Positions 16,972 to 25,986 of a stretch of 37,003 nucleotides of DNA are shown in pieces. The translations under genes and the position numbers were made by a program. The DNA comes from Deltaproteobacteria bacterium (GTDB taxonomy: Bacteria; Desulfobacterota; Syntrophia; Syntrophales; UBA5619). The first letter of the stretch is position 1. Each line of letters begins with the position of its first letter. The stretch spans positions 1 through 37,003 of the forward strand of contig JAJFTY010000224.1 of assembly GCA_021372695.1 (NCBI GenBank), read 5' to 3'. Below the pieces are notes generated by a model that saw only the letters and a program-made list of their open reading frames with translations, searched no databases and was not told where the DNA came from.

Positions 16972-17838
16972 ATGCCGCCTGCAAAGCGAAAAATAGGTCC
17001 TTCTTCAGACTGGCTGCGACTTCTGCCCTTCCTGCTCTTCTGCATGGTTTTCGAGATCGTGCCGATCCTGTACATGATCCGGGGCAGCATGCTGGACAAG
17101 AACACGAACGCGCTCACGCTCCAGCACTACATGAGCCTGAACCACCCCCTCTACATCAACTCCTTCGTAAACAGCATCACGATCTCAGGCCTGACGGCCG
17201 TGATCGGCGTCGTGTTCGGCACCTTCATCGGTTATGCCGTCTACCGCTGGCCTTCCCGGCGCGTCCAGGAAACCTTGATCACCCTGTCCGACGTGACCAC
17301 CAACTTCGCCGGGGCGCCCCTGGCCTTCGCCTTTGTCGTGATCCTGGGGATGAACGGCGTCATTACCCAGTTCGTTCTCCAATACTTCGACTATAAGCTC
17401 TACCCGGATTTCAGCATCTATTCCTTCTCGGGCCTGACCCTGGCTTACGTCTACTTCCAGCTCCCCCTGATGGTGCTCCTGATCCTCCCGGCTTTTGCGG
17501 GGATCAAGAAAGAGTGGCGGGAATCGGCCCAGAGCCTGGGTGCCAACAACCTCCAGTTCTGGCGGTACATCGGCGTGCCGGTGCTGACCCCTTCGCTCAT
17601 CGCGGGTCTGACGCTCCTGTTCGCCAACGCCTTCGGCGCTTACGCCACGGCCTACACGCTGGTGCAGGCCAAACTCTCCCTGGTCACGCTGCAGATCGGG
17701 TACATGATCGCCGGTGAAGTCCGCAAGGACCCGGCCATCGGCATGGCCATGGCCGTGGTGTCGCTCGTCATCATGGCCTTGAGCATCGCGATCTATCAGG
17801 CGGCAACGACCCGGGCGCGCCGCTGGTCGAAATCGTAA
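16972..17838 (+). CDS. ABC transporter permease 1 (system 2)
   Basis: 288-residue inner-membrane permease with about six transmembrane helices. The ATPase-docking loop is slightly degenerate (RESAQSLGANNLQFWRYIGVP) but in the right place. It is the first gene of the second transporter operon, immediately after a strong promoter, with a GAGAG ribosome-binding site. The gene order (permease, permease, ATPase, binding protein) differs from system 1 (binding protein, ATPase, permease, permease), so the two importers are not a simple tandem duplication. Confidence 0.91.
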   Translation: MPPAKRKIGPSSDWLRLLPFLLFCMVFEIVPILYMIRGSMLDKNTNALTLQHYMSLNHPLYINSFVNSITISGLTAVIGVVFGTFIGYAVYRWPSRRVQETLITLSDVTTNFAGAPLAFAFVVILGMNGVITQFVLQYFDYKLYPDFSIYSFSGLTLAYVYFQLPLMVLLILPAFAGIKKEWRESAQSLGANNLQFWRYIGVPVLTPSLIAGLTLLFANAFGAYATAYTLVQAKLSLVTLQIGYMIAGEVRKDPAIGMAMAVVSLVIMALSIAIYQAATTRARRWSKS

Positions 17839-17866
17839 GCCGCAAAAACGGAGAAACGCGACCATC

Positions 17867-18703
17867 ATGGAGCGTAGAGAGACCACAGCGAAAGGCAAGA
17901 AGAGGATTCGGCCGGCAGGCTGGCAGATCGCCATGGTCGGTCTCTTCCTCTTCTACATGCTCCTTCCCATCGTCTCCACCTACGTCTTCTCCGTGGCCAC
18001 GCGCTGGGACCGGACGATCCTGCCCGAGGGGTACACGCTCGAATTCTACGCCCGGTCGGTGGAGACCTCCTACTTCACCGTGACGCTCTGGAACTCGCTC
18101 ATCCTCTCCGTCGCCACGATCGTGGTCAGCCTGATCATCATCGTTCCCACGGTCTACTGGGTCCACACGCGCCTTCCTAAGTTCAAGCCCGTGCTGGACA
18201 TGCTGATGATCCTTCCCTTCGGCATTCCCACCGTGGTTCTGGCCCTGGCCCTGGTGCAGATCTACAATTTTCCGCCCCTGGCCCGTTCGCCCTTTCTGCT
18301 GATCGGCGCGGTGGTCGTCTACTCCATGCCCTTCATGTACCGGCCGGTGTCCAATGCCATGCAGGCCATCGACGTGCTGACCCTGACGGAGGCGGGCCAG
18401 AGCCTGGGGGGAAGCGTATTTCGGATCCTCTCCGAGATCATCATCCCCAACATCCTGCCGGGCATCCTGAGCGGCAGCCTGCTGGTCTTCTCGACGGTTT
18501 TTGCGGAATACACGCTGACGTCGCTCATCGTCGGCGCCAGTTTCAAGACCTTCCCGCTGCTCTTGGTGGAATACACGCGGATCAACGGGAACATCGCGGC
18601 GGCCTTTTCGGTGATCTCCTTTACCATCGCCTGGCTGGTCTCCATCCTGATCCTCTGGGTGGGGAGCAAGGGGCAGCAGGCGGAAACCGTTCAGGCGCGT
18701 TAA
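17867..18703 (+). CDS. ABC transporter permease 2 (system 2)
   Basis: 278-residue inner-membrane permease with about six transmembrane helices and an EAA-type loop (TEAGQSLGGSVFRILSEIIIP). The short basic N terminus (METTAKGKKRIRP-like, with Arg/Lys) is cytoplasmic. It sits 28 bases after permease 1 and 15 bases before the ATPase gene, with GGAGAAA before the ATG. It forms the heterodimeric channel of importer system 2. Confidence 0.91.
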   Translation: MERRETTAKGKKRIRPAGWQIAMVGLFLFYMLLPIVSTYVFSVATRWDRTILPEGYTLEFYARSVETSYFTVTLWNSLILSVATIVVSLIIIVPTVYWVHTRLPKFKPVLDMLMILPFGIPTVVLALALVQIYNFPPLARSPFLLIGAVVVYSMPFMYRPVSNAMQAIDVLTLTEAGQSLGGSVFRILSEIIIPNILPGILSGSLLVFSTVFAEYTLTSLIVGASFKTFPLLLVEYTRINGNIAAAFSVISFTIAWLVSILILWVGSKGQQAETVQAR

Positions 18704-18718
18704 ACGAAGGGTAACGGC

Positions 18719-19783
18719 ATGGCCTATCTGGATCTGAGAAACGTCAACAAGTCCTTCGCCGGCGTCCCTGCCGTGCTGGATTTCAACCTGGAGATCGCCC
18801 AGGGATCGCTCGTCTCGTTCCTGGGCCCCTCGGGCTGCGGCAAAACCACCACGCTGCGCATGATCGCCGGGTTCGAGAAGCTCGACAGCGGCACGATCGA
18901 ACTGGGCGGGGACGACATCACCGCGGTCCCGCCCAACAACCGCGACATCGGCATGGTCTTCCAGGCCTATGCCCTCTTTCCCAACATGACGGTGCGGGGG
19001 AACATCGCCTTCGGCCTCAGGATGAAGAAGCTGCCCCAGAAGGAGATCGACGCCCGGGTGGAGAGCGCGCTCGACATGGTGCGCCTGAAGGACACGGCCA
19101 AACGCTACCCGCACCAGCTCTCCGGGGGGCAGCAGCAGCGCATCGCCCTGGCGCGCGCCCTGGCCGTTCGCCCCCGGGTGCTCCTGCTCGACGAGCCCCT
19201 GTCGGCGCTGGATGCGGAGGTGCGCGTGGTGCTCAGGGGCGAGATCCGGCGCATCCAGTCGGAGCTCGCGATCACCACGGTCTACGTGACCCACGACCAG
19301 GAGGAGGCCCTCTCCATCTCGGACCGGGTCGTCGTGATGAGCAAGGGCATCATCGAGCAGGTGGGCGCGCCGGAGGAGATCTACCGGGCCCCGAAGACGC
19401 ACTTCGTGGCCACCTTCATCGGCACGGCCAACCAGTTCTTCGGCAAGGCGACCGGAACGGATAAGGTCGCCGGAGAGCGGGTCGCCCTGAACGTCGCGAG
19501 CCTGAAGGGGTTTAGCGAGGGGCAGCCGGTGGTCGTTCTGGTCCGGCCCGAAACCATTCATGTGGAACCCGCAGAGCCCGGGCGGGACGGCTGGAACAGC
19601 CTTCCCGGCGAGGTGGAGACGATCACCTTCCACGGCGCGGTGACCCGGCTGGGGGTCAACCTGGCAGGGCAGAGGGTGGTGGCGGACATCACGGTCGCCA
19701 ACACAAAACCGATTGCCTTGAATCAGAAGATCTGGCTCCGCTTCCCTCCGGAGGCCTGTCAGGTGATGGCCGTATCGGGATAA
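18719..19783 (+). CDS. ABC transporter ATPase, PotA/FbpC type (system 2)
   Basis: 354-residue ATP-binding subunit. Walker A is GPSGCGKT (36-43), the Q-loop is VFQAYALFP, the signature is LSGGQQQRI, Walker B is VLLLDEPLSALDAEVR and the switch region is VTHDQEEALS. The C-terminal TOBE-type domain (about 245-354, with VVLVRPETIHVEP) is typical of Fe3+, putrescine and carbohydrate importers. Its catalytic core resembles the system 1 ATPase but is clearly a different sequence. It energises the permeases just upstream. Confidence 0.93.
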   Translation: MAYLDLRNVNKSFAGVPAVLDFNLEIAQGSLVSFLGPSGCGKTTTLRMIAGFEKLDSGTIELGGDDITAVPPNNRDIGMVFQAYALFPNMTVRGNIAFGLRMKKLPQKEIDARVESALDMVRLKDTAKRYPHQLSGGQQQRIALARALAVRPRVLLLDEPLSALDAEVRVVLRGEIRRIQSELAITTVYVTHDQEEALSISDRVVVMSKGIIEQVGAPEEIYRAPKTHFVATFIGTANQFFGKATGTDKVAGERVALNVASLKGFSEGQPVVVLVRPETIHVEPAEPGRDGWNSLPGEVETITFHGAVTRLGVNLAGQRVVADITVANTKPIALNQKIWLRFPPEACQVMAVSG

Positions 19784-19897
19784 TAAATAAGGGGCCAGCT
19801 TCCCTGTTTTCCCGGGGCGGGAAGAGGTGGTGTAAGACCGGTAGCGTCAAGGCATTCCATGGCGAATTGAACATTTTTGAAGGAGGAGGAAAGGACT

Positions 19898-20971
19898 ATG
19901 TCACTCAAGAAATTTGCACGGTTCGGATTGTTGATGGCGTTCGTTCTGGCGGTTTTCCCCCTGTTTGTGACGGCCGCCGCGGCGGCGGACAAGGCCCCGC
20001 CGGCCCAGCTGGTCCAGGCGGCCAAGGCCGAAGGAACGATCGTTTCCTACGGTCTGCCGAACTCCTGGGTGAACTACGGCGGGCTGATGAAGGGGTTCAA
20101 CCAGGCCTACGGCATCGCCCAGAAGGACACGGACATGGACAGCGGCACGATCATCAACACGCTGATCGCCGAAGCCAAATCTCCCGTGGCCGACACCACG
20201 GACCTGGGGCAGGGCTTCGCGAAGCTCGTGGAGGAAAAGGGGCTCTCCCAGCCCTACATGCATGCCTACTGGTCCGAGCTCCCGGCCTATGCCAAGGACC
20301 CGAAGGGCCGCTGGTCCGCCGGGTTCTACGGCGTCATGGCCCTTCTGGTCAACGCGGACAAGGTGAAGAACGTGCCGAAAACCTGGGATGACCTGCTCAA
20401 ACCCGAGTACAAGGGCACGATGTGCATGAAGGACCCCCGCTCCTCGGCCACGGCGCAGATGATCGTCCTGGGTTCGGCCTTTGCGCATGGCGGCAGCGAA
20501 TCCAACGTTCAGCCGGGTCTCGACTTCTTCAAGAAGATGATCGACGGCGGCATCCTGAACGGCGTCTCCCCCTCGTCGGCCAACATCCAGAAGGGCGAGT
20601 GCCCGATCACGGCCCAGTGGGACTTCGACGCCCTGCGCAACAAGGACCAGAATCCGAAGATGAACCTCCAGGTGGTCATTCCCTCGGACGGTACGGTGGC
20701 CGGCCTCTACATTCAGTTCGTCACAGCCGGCGCGCCCCATCCCAACGCGGCCAAACTCCTGATGGAATACGAATACTCGGATAAGGGCCAGCTGGCCTAT
20801 GCCCAGGGATTCGCCCACCCGATCCGCAGCAGCGTGAAGCTGCCCGCGGATTTGCTCGCGAAATTCCCGCCGGCCTCGGCCTACAAGTCCGTATCCTTCC
20901 CCAAGGATTATGTGGCCCTCGACAAGGCGGGCGGCGCGATTTCCGACGGCTGGACGGCGATTGCCAAGTAA
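19898..20971 (+). CDS. ABC transporter substrate-binding protein, FbpA/AfuA-like (system 2)
   Basis: 357-residue periplasmic binding protein. The signal peptide (about 1-30, LLMAFVLAVFPLFVTAAAAA) precedes a family-1-like solute-binding domain with FbpA/AfuA hallmarks: LVQAAKAEGTIVSYG, then NVPKTWDDLLKPEYKGTM. Members bind Fe3+, phosphonates or, in AfuA, sugar phosphates. The iron-binding tyrosine pair of true FbpA is not evident, and the operon partners are sugar enzymes, so a carbohydrate-type ligand is more likely. ATG at 19898 is chosen for AGGAGGAGGA just upstream; the in-frame TTG at 19877 is less likely. A 12-bp hairpin follows the stop. Confidence 0.88.
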   Translation: MSLKKFARFGLLMAFVLAVFPLFVTAAAAADKAPPAQLVQAAKAEGTIVSYGLPNSWVNYGGLMKGFNQAYGIAQKDTDMDSGTIINTLIAEAKSPVADTTDLGQGFAKLVEEKGLSQPYMHAYWSELPAYAKDPKGRWSAGFYGVMALLVNADKVKNVPKTWDDLLKPEYKGTMCMKDPRSSATAQMIVLGSAFAHGGSESNVQPGLDFFKKMIDGGILNGVSPSSANIQKGECPITAQWDFDALRNKDQNPKMNLQVVIPSDGTVAGLYIQFVTAGAPHPNAAKLLMEYEYSDKGQLAYAQGFAHPIRSSVKLPADLLAKFPPASAYKSVSFPKDYVALDKAGGAISDGWTAIAK

Positions 20972-20985
20972 GGGTTGAGTGTTTT

Positions 20986-21017
20986 GGGGATGGCGCCCGA
21001 TGGCCGGCGCCATCCCC
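20986..21017 (+). terminator. Perfect 12-bp hairpin after binding-protein gene
   Basis: Arms GGGGATGGCGCC (20986-20997) and GGCGCCATCCCC (21006-21017) with an 8-base loop. No T run follows, so it is probably an mRNA-stabilising or processing hairpin rather than a full terminator, letting the aldolase and downstream genes be transcribed at a lower level. Confidence 0.55.
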
Positions 21018-21058
21018 GATCATCAGAGGTCGATGTCTTTGAAAATCGCGATCCCTTG

Positions 21059-21219
21059 GCGCGCTGGATATTTTTCGACCGAAAAATCGGAATTCCCGCC
21101 TGAGAGCGGAAATTCCCGGTAAGGAAAGGGAGCTTTGTTGATTGCGCCCCTCATCCCCGACGTATCGGGGATTACGGGTTGCGCCTCCGGTCCAATGCGC
21201 GCCCCCGGGATCCGATTCC
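21059..21219 (+). repeat. Dispersed intergenic repeat, copy 1
   Basis: Module A (21059-21079, GCGCGCTGGATATTTTTCGA plus one base) and module B (21191-21219, TCCAATGCGCG ... GGATCCGATTCC) recur in inverted orientation, same relative order, at 34191-34171 and 34034-34006. Each module differs from its partner by one base. The middle parts differ, as in modular REP/MITE-like elements. Confidence 0.75.
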
Positions 21220-21274
21220 AAAGTCACACGAGGTTTCTGATCAAAAAGATTCACGTAAAATTAAGGAGCATGCT

Positions 21275-22093
21275 ATGCCGGTCACCGGTGAATCCATACG
21301 TTTGTCGCGCCTGTTTTCGGAAGGGAAAAATGCCGTCGTCGTGGCGGTCGACCACGGTCTCTATTTCGGACCGCTCGCGGGGATGATCGACCTGCCTTCG
21401 GTGATTGAGAAGGTCGCCGGTGCGGACGCCGTTCTGATGGCCCCCGGAATGAGCGCCCATTGTTCGCAGGTCTTCTCGAAACGCGGCGCACCCGCCTGTA
21501 TCCTGCGATTGAACTGGGGTTCCAACTATGCGGCCATGTGGCATTACAAGCACTCCCACAGCGTTCCCATGATTTCCGTGGCCGACGCGGTGGCCCAGGG
21601 CGCCGACCTGGTCATCGGGAGCCTGAGCCTGAGGAACCCCGACGAGGCCCAAGACGCCCGGAACGTGGAGGTCTTTTCCCAATGCGTGGCCCAGAAGCGA
21701 GCTCTCGGCATCCCGCTCATCGGCGAGGTCTACCCCACCGGCGGGGACGACCACCAGCCCGAAGAGCTCCAGGAAGAGATCTACATCGGCTGCCGCATCA
21801 TCGCCGAACTGGGCGCGGATTTGGTCAAGACCTTCTACACAGGGAAAGGGTTCAAGGAGGTCGTGGCGGCCACGCCCGTGCCCGTGCTGGCCCTGGGGGC
21901 GAAGAAGCTCGCCAGGGAAAGCGACGCGCTCAAGCTTGCGGCCGTTTCGGTCGAAGCCGGGGCCCGGGGCATCGTGTTCGGACGGAACGTGATCCAGTCG
22001 GCGCAGCCCGACCGCCTGCTCGACGCGCTCAAGGCAGTGGTCAAGGAGTTCAAGGCGCCCGATCAGGTCGCCGCCCAGTACAAGCTGGATTGA
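21275..22093 (+). CDS. Class I aldolase, DhnA/FbaB/LsrF family
   Basis: 272-residue TIM-barrel aldolase of the archaeal-type fructose-bisphosphate aldolase/LsrF group. AVDHG near residue 25 and the Schiff-base Lys185 (GADLVKTFYTG) are visible, and GIVFGRNVIQ near the C terminus forms the phosphate-binding end. It most likely splits a ketose 1-phosphate or related sugar phosphate into DHAP and an aldehyde; LsrF-like thiolysis is an alternative. It is followed after one base by the FGGY kinase gene, and the kinase-aldolase pairing supports a shared sugar-phosphate intermediate. AAGGAG precedes the ATG. Confidence 0.9.
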   Translation: MPVTGESIRLSRLFSEGKNAVVVAVDHGLYFGPLAGMIDLPSVIEKVAGADAVLMAPGMSAHCSQVFSKRGAPACILRLNWGSNYAAMWHYKHSHSVPMISVADAVAQGADLVIGSLSLRNPDEAQDARNVEVFSQCVAQKRALGIPLIGEVYPTGGDDHQPEELQEEIYIGCRIIAELGADLVKTFYTGKGFKEVVAATPVPVLALGAKKLARESDALKLAAVSVEAGARGIVFGRNVIQSAQPDRLLDALKAVVKEFKAPDQVAAQYKLD

Positions 22094-22094
22094 G

Positions 22095-23621
22095 ATGGAA
22101 CTGCTTCTTGCCATAGACGCCGGAACGACGTCGGTCAAGGCGGGGCTCTTCTCTCCCGAGGGCCGCTGCCTGGGAATCGGACGCCGGGAATACCGGCTCG
22201 ACACGCCCGCGGCCGACCGTGCCCAGCTCGACCCGGAGGTGTACTGGCGCGCCTGCGTCGAGACGGTCCGGGAGGTGATAGGCCACCCGGGGGTCGAGCC
22301 CGGAGCGGTGAAGGCCCTGGCCGTTTCCAGCCAGGGCGAGACCACGATCACCCTGGACGCCGCGGGCCGGGCGATCTACCCGGCCCTGGTCTGGCTCGAC
22401 AACCGCGCCGCCGATGAGGCGGCCTTCCTGGCGGAGAGATTCCGCAGGGAGGTCTATGCGCGGACGGGCATCCCGGAGATCGTCCCTACCTGGTCCGCCT
22501 GCAAGATCCTGTGGATACGCCGGAACGAGCCGGAGGTCTTTGCCCGGGCGGCCAGATTCCTCCTCGTCCAGGACTACCTGATCTACCGTCTCACGGGGCG
22601 GATCGTCACCGACGGCTCCGTTGCCTGCACCACCCTCTACTACGACCTGGCCAGCCACGGCTGGTGGGCAGATCTCATGGAGGCCGTGGGAATCGGTCCG
22701 GAGCAACTCCCCGAGATCGTCCCTCCCGGCACGGCCGTGGGGACCCTGTCCCCGGAGGCGGCTAGGCTTCTGGGGTTGACGGGCGAAACCGCGGTCGTCA
22801 CCGGCGGCATGGATCAGGCCGTGGGCGCGATCGGCGCGGGCAACGTCAAGCCGGGGCAGGTTTCCGAGACGACGGGTGCGGCGCTCGCCATCCAGGCGAC
22901 CATCTCCCACCCGCTGATCGACCCTGCCCGGACGGTGCCCGTCTACGAGCACAGCGCGCCGGGGCGCTACCTCTTCGTTCCCGTCTGTCCCACGGCCGGC
23001 ATGGCCTTCAAGTGGCTGCGCGACACCTTCTTTACCGAGGAGATGAAGCGGGCCGCAGCAGAGGGGACCGACGCCTACGACCATTTGACGGAACTGGCCC
23101 GGGCGGTTCCCGCGGGCGCCGACGGGCTGATCATGCTGCCCCACCTGATGGGCGCCTTCAGCCCCGAGGTCAACCCCTGGGCCCGCGGCTCCTTCACCGG
23201 CTTCACCCTGAGCCACACCCGCGGCCATTTCGTCCGGGCCCTGCTCGAAGGGGTGGCCTTCCTGCTCAGGCGCAACATCGAGTCCATCGAGGGCACCGGC
23301 ATGGCGATCCCCGAAATCCGCTCCACTGGCGGCGGGGCGCGGAGCCGCCTGTGGAACCGGATCAAGGCCGACGTCTGCAACCGGCCGGTGGTGACGCTCG
23401 TCAACGAGGAGACGGGACTCCTGGGCGACGCCATACTGGCGGGGGTGGCGCGCGGCCTCTTTGCGTCCATCGAAGAGGGCTGCCTCGCCATGGTGGCCGT
23501 CAAGGAGAGCATCGAGCCCGGCGCAGACGCGGCCGCATACGAAGAGCCCTACCGCCGGTTTTGCGACCTGGACCGGCAGCTCTCCGATTATTTCAAACGC
23601 GGTTACGGGCCCAAGGCTTGA
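22095..23621 (+). CDS. FGGY-family carbohydrate kinase (xylulokinase-like)
   Basis: 508-residue ATP-dependent sugar kinase with the two actin-like FGGY domains. The N-terminal phosphate loop is AIDAGTTSVKAGLF (6-19), ALVWLDNRA is the usual sugar-contact segment, and catalytic Asp240 lies in GGMDQAVGAIG. The C-terminal adenosine segment is RSTGGGARSRLWNRIKADV. Length is normal for the family, which phosphorylates ketoses, polyols and AI-2. Next to an isomerase and a class I aldolase it most likely phosphorylates the isomerase product. Exact substrate unknown. The start lies one base after the aldolase stop. Confidence 0.92.
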   Translation: MELLLAIDAGTTSVKAGLFSPEGRCLGIGRREYRLDTPAADRAQLDPEVYWRACVETVREVIGHPGVEPGAVKALAVSSQGETTITLDAAGRAIYPALVWLDNRAADEAAFLAERFRREVYARTGIPEIVPTWSACKILWIRRNEPEVFARAARFLLVQDYLIYRLTGRIVTDGSVACTTLYYDLASHGWWADLMEAVGIGPEQLPEIVPPGTAVGTLSPEAARLLGLTGETAVVTGGMDQAVGAIGAGNVKPGQVSETTGAALAIQATISHPLIDPARTVPVYEHSAPGRYLFVPVCPTAGMAFKWLRDTFFTEEMKRAAAEGTDAYDHLTELARAVPAGADGLIMLPHLMGAFSPEVNPWARGSFTGFTLSHTRGHFVRALLEGVAFLLRRNIESIEGTGMAIPEIRSTGGGARSRLWNRIKADVCNRPVVTLVNEETGLLGDAILAGVARGLFASIEEGCLAMVAVKESIEPGADAAAYEEPYRRFCDLDRQLSDYFKRGYGPKA

Positions 23622-23663
23622 GGCGGATCACGAGAACCCTTGAACAGTGAAAGGAAGACAGAC

Positions 23664-25052
23664 ATGACAACGAAACCGAAAGTGGGCGTTCTGGTCCTGG
23701 CCCTTTTGGAGGACGACTACAACAAGACGGCCCATGTCCGGCCGATGGCGCAGCAGGTGGCGGACAAGATCGGCGGCATCGTCGGCCGCTTCGCCGAAAC
23801 GATCTGTCCCCCCCTGGTCGAGGAGGAGCACCAGGCCGCCGCCGCCGCGCAGATGTTCAACGCGGCCGGCGTGGACCTGATCGTGGCCGTGGAGGTGGCC
23901 TACACCAAGGGGCTGGTGCCGACCCGCTGCTTCCTCGACACCACGGCGCCGGTGCTCGTCTGGAACACGCAGCAGATCCCCTTTCTCCCGGAAGATGCGG
24001 ATTTCGACCTGATCATGCTCAACTCGGGGATGGCGGGGGTGCCGGAGATGACGTCGGCGCTCCTGCGCCTGAACCGCCCCTTCTGGATGGTCACCTCGCT
24101 CATGGACGACCCGGCGGGCCAGCAGAAGCTGGCCGATCACATCGCCGCGGCCGGCGTGGCGCGGCGGATGAAGAACGCCCGCATCGGGATCCTGGGCCAT
24201 GCTTTCGAGGGGATGACCGACCTGATGGTCGATCAGCTCAGCCTGCGCCAGTTCGTGGGACCCGTTTGCTGGCCTGTGGAGCCCGAGAAGGTCGCGGTGG
24301 CCATGAGCGAGATTTCCGAAGCCGACCTCAAGGCGCTCGCCGCGAAGGAGAGCGGTCGCTACACGATCGCCATGGACAAGGCCCAGTTCGAGCGTTCCTG
24401 CCGCCTGGCCCTGGCCCTGGAGAAGGTGACCCGGGACGGGAAGTTCGACGCCCTGGCCTCCTTCGACCAGGTCTGGCTCACCGACCCCCGGGTCGGCATC
24501 ATTCCCGCCTACGCCACGGGCCGGCTGTGCGAGATCGGGTTCCCCTGCTCGACGGAAGCGGACATCACGACCGTTGCCGCCATGCTGATGCTCCAGGCCT
24601 GGGCCGGAAAGGCCACCTTTCTGGAGAACTACGTCATCGACTTCGATAAAGACGCCATGATCCTGTCGCACGACGGCCACGGGAATCCCGCCATGGCCGC
24701 CAAACCCTCCGACGTCACGCTTAAACACAGCATCTATTATCAGGGCGTAAACGGCTTCGGCGCCAGTTTCGAGTACGCCTACGCCCCGGGACCGGTGACG
24801 AACCTGGCGCTGGTCAACGTGGGGGGACACTGGCGCCTGAACATCGCCGAAGGGGAGTCGGTGGCCATCAAACCGCGGCCGGTGGCGGCGCCGCAGATGC
24901 TCTTCAAGCCCAGGCACCTGCCCATCGCCGAGTGGTGCAACGCCTGGTGCAGGGCCGGCTCGCCTCACCACATGGCGCTGGCCTACGGCCATCTGGCCCC
25001 ACAGATCAGAACCTATGCCGAGATGCAGGGCCTGGACGCCGTCGAGATATGA
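23664..25052 (+). CDS. L-fucose/L-arabinose isomerase-family protein
   Basis: 462-residue protein with the three-domain layout of the FucI/AraA superfamily (COG2407-like). Readable features include KVGVLVLALLEDDYN at the N terminus, the middle-domain GILGHAFEGMTD, and the metal-site region EIGFPCSTEADITTVAAMLML with a candidate catalytic Glu, followed by DGHGNPAMA and KHSIYYQG. These enzymes use Mn2+ for aldose-ketose isomerisation. Overall similarity is to distant fucose-isomerase-related proteins rather than classical AraA or FucI, so substrate and even activity are uncertain. ATG at 23664 is preferred to an upstream TTG at 23640, with AAAGGAAG nearby. Confidence 0.83.
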   Translation: MTTKPKVGVLVLALLEDDYNKTAHVRPMAQQVADKIGGIVGRFAETICPPLVEEEHQAAAAAQMFNAAGVDLIVAVEVAYTKGLVPTRCFLDTTAPVLVWNTQQIPFLPEDADFDLIMLNSGMAGVPEMTSALLRLNRPFWMVTSLMDDPAGQQKLADHIAAAGVARRMKNARIGILGHAFEGMTDLMVDQLSLRQFVGPVCWPVEPEKVAVAMSEISEADLKALAAKESGRYTIAMDKAQFERSCRLALALEKVTRDGKFDALASFDQVWLTDPRVGIIPAYATGRLCEIGFPCSTEADITTVAAMLMLQAWAGKATFLENYVIDFDKDAMILSHDGHGNPAMAAKPSDVTLKHSIYYQGVNGFGASFEYAYAPGPVTNLALVNVGGHWRLNIAEGESVAIKPRPVAAPQMLFKPRHLPIAEWCNAWCRAGSPHHMALAYGHLAPQIRTYAEMQGLDAVEI

Positions 25053-25101
25053 CGATGCCCTGGCGACGAAAAACGATGAGCAGATACCGGGGACAAAGAG
25101 C

Positions 25102-25884
25102 ATGGACGAGCTGAGCGCCGCTGAACGAAGGTCGCAGATCGCGCGAAAGGTGCTGGAAAACGGCAAGGTGTCGGTGGCCGACCTGGTGGGGGAGTTCCGG
25201 GTCACGGAGCCCTCCATCCGCCGCGACCTGACCCTCCTGGAGGAGGCGGGCCGGCTGAAACGCGTCCACGGCGGGGCGATTCCCCTGCCCGGCACGACGC
25301 GAACCGACTCTTTCGCGGAGAAGATGGATCTGCACATCAAGGCCAAGGAGCGGATCGGCAAGGTAGCCGCGGAGATGATCAGAACCCAGGACATCGTGCT
25401 GCTCGATTCGGGCACTACGACCCTGCAGGTCATCCGGCAGATCCCCTCGGAGTTGCGCAGCAGCAACCAGATCGCGTTGGTCACGAACTCGCAGCCTATC
25501 GCCCAGGAGGTGCTGAGCTGGCCGGCGCCGAACCTGACCATCCTGGGCGGACTCTACCTGCCCGATTACCAGGCCACCGTCGGGCCGCAAACGCTGGGAC
25601 AGCTCCAGGAGTTGATGGCGGACAAGGTCTTCCTGGGGACCGACGGGCTGACCCTGGGCAGCGGAGCCACCACGGCCAACATCTTCATGGCCGAGGTGGA
25701 CCGGATGATGGTCGAGCGCTCCCGCCAGGCGATCCTGGTGACCGACAGCAGCAAGATCGGTCGGGTGGGCTTCGTGCCCGTCAAGGCCGTCGGCGCTTTC
25801 CACACGCTCATCACCGACACGAACGCGCCGCCGGAGATCGTCGCAGCCATCCGCGAGATGGGCGTAGAAGTCATCCTGGTCTAG
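25102..25884 (+). CDS. DeoR-family transcriptional repressor
   Basis: 260-residue regulator. The DeoR helix-turn-helix (about 5-58: RSQIARKVLENGKVSVADLVGEFRVTEPSIRRDLTLLEEAGRLKRVHGGA) leads into a DeoR sensor domain of the sugar-phosphate-isomerase fold, with the effector loop DSGTTTLQV, VTNSQPIA and VTDSSKIG. Family members sense phosphorylated sugars and repress catabolic operons. ATG at 25102 is used; a longer frame from 25015 would overlap the isomerase gene. Encoded inside the operon, it probably autoregulates it through the AAACGAAA repeats at 16881-16910. Confidence 0.93.
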   Translation: MDELSAAERRSQIARKVLENGKVSVADLVGEFRVTEPSIRRDLTLLEEAGRLKRVHGGAIPLPGTTRTDSFAEKMDLHIKAKERIGKVAAEMIRTQDIVLLDSGTTTLQVIRQIPSELRSSNQIALVTNSQPIAQEVLSWPAPNLTILGGLYLPDYQATVGPQTLGQLQELMADKVFLGTDGLTLGSGATTANIFMAEVDRMMVERSRQAILVTDSSKIGRVGFVPVKAVGAFHTLITDTNAPPEIVAAIREMGVEVILV

Positions 25885-25986
25885 GGAGCATGATCGGCAA
25901 CTTGAATCCGCTCCGCGCGCATTTTCCGCAGTGGGTCGCGGAGAACTTCAATGCGGCCTGCGCGGAATCGGCGGGAAGAGGAGAGC

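Larger units (their letters stand above)
20972..21274. other. 303-bp gap with hairpins and a dispersed repeat
   Basis: Contains the post-binding-protein hairpin (20986-21017), a repeat module shared with the gap before the exporter gene (21059-21079 and 21191-21219), and a small imperfect inverted repeat around 21089-21117 (GGAATTCCCGC / GCGGAAATTCC). AAGGAG at 21263-21268 serves the aldolase gene. No gene seen. Confidence 0.7.

Noticed and set aside
19898..20971. Importer system 2 as a ferric iron transporter
   Set aside because: The binding protein is FbpA-like in general form, but the iron-ligand tyrosine pair is not evident and the genes are co-transcribed with sugar enzymes.
21275..23621. 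An Lsr autoinducer-2 uptake system
   Set aside because: The LsrF-like aldolase and FGGY kinase pair is suggestive, but LsrACDB-type transporter, LsrR and LsrG genes are absent, and an isomerase and a TPI are present instead. Kept only as an alternative.
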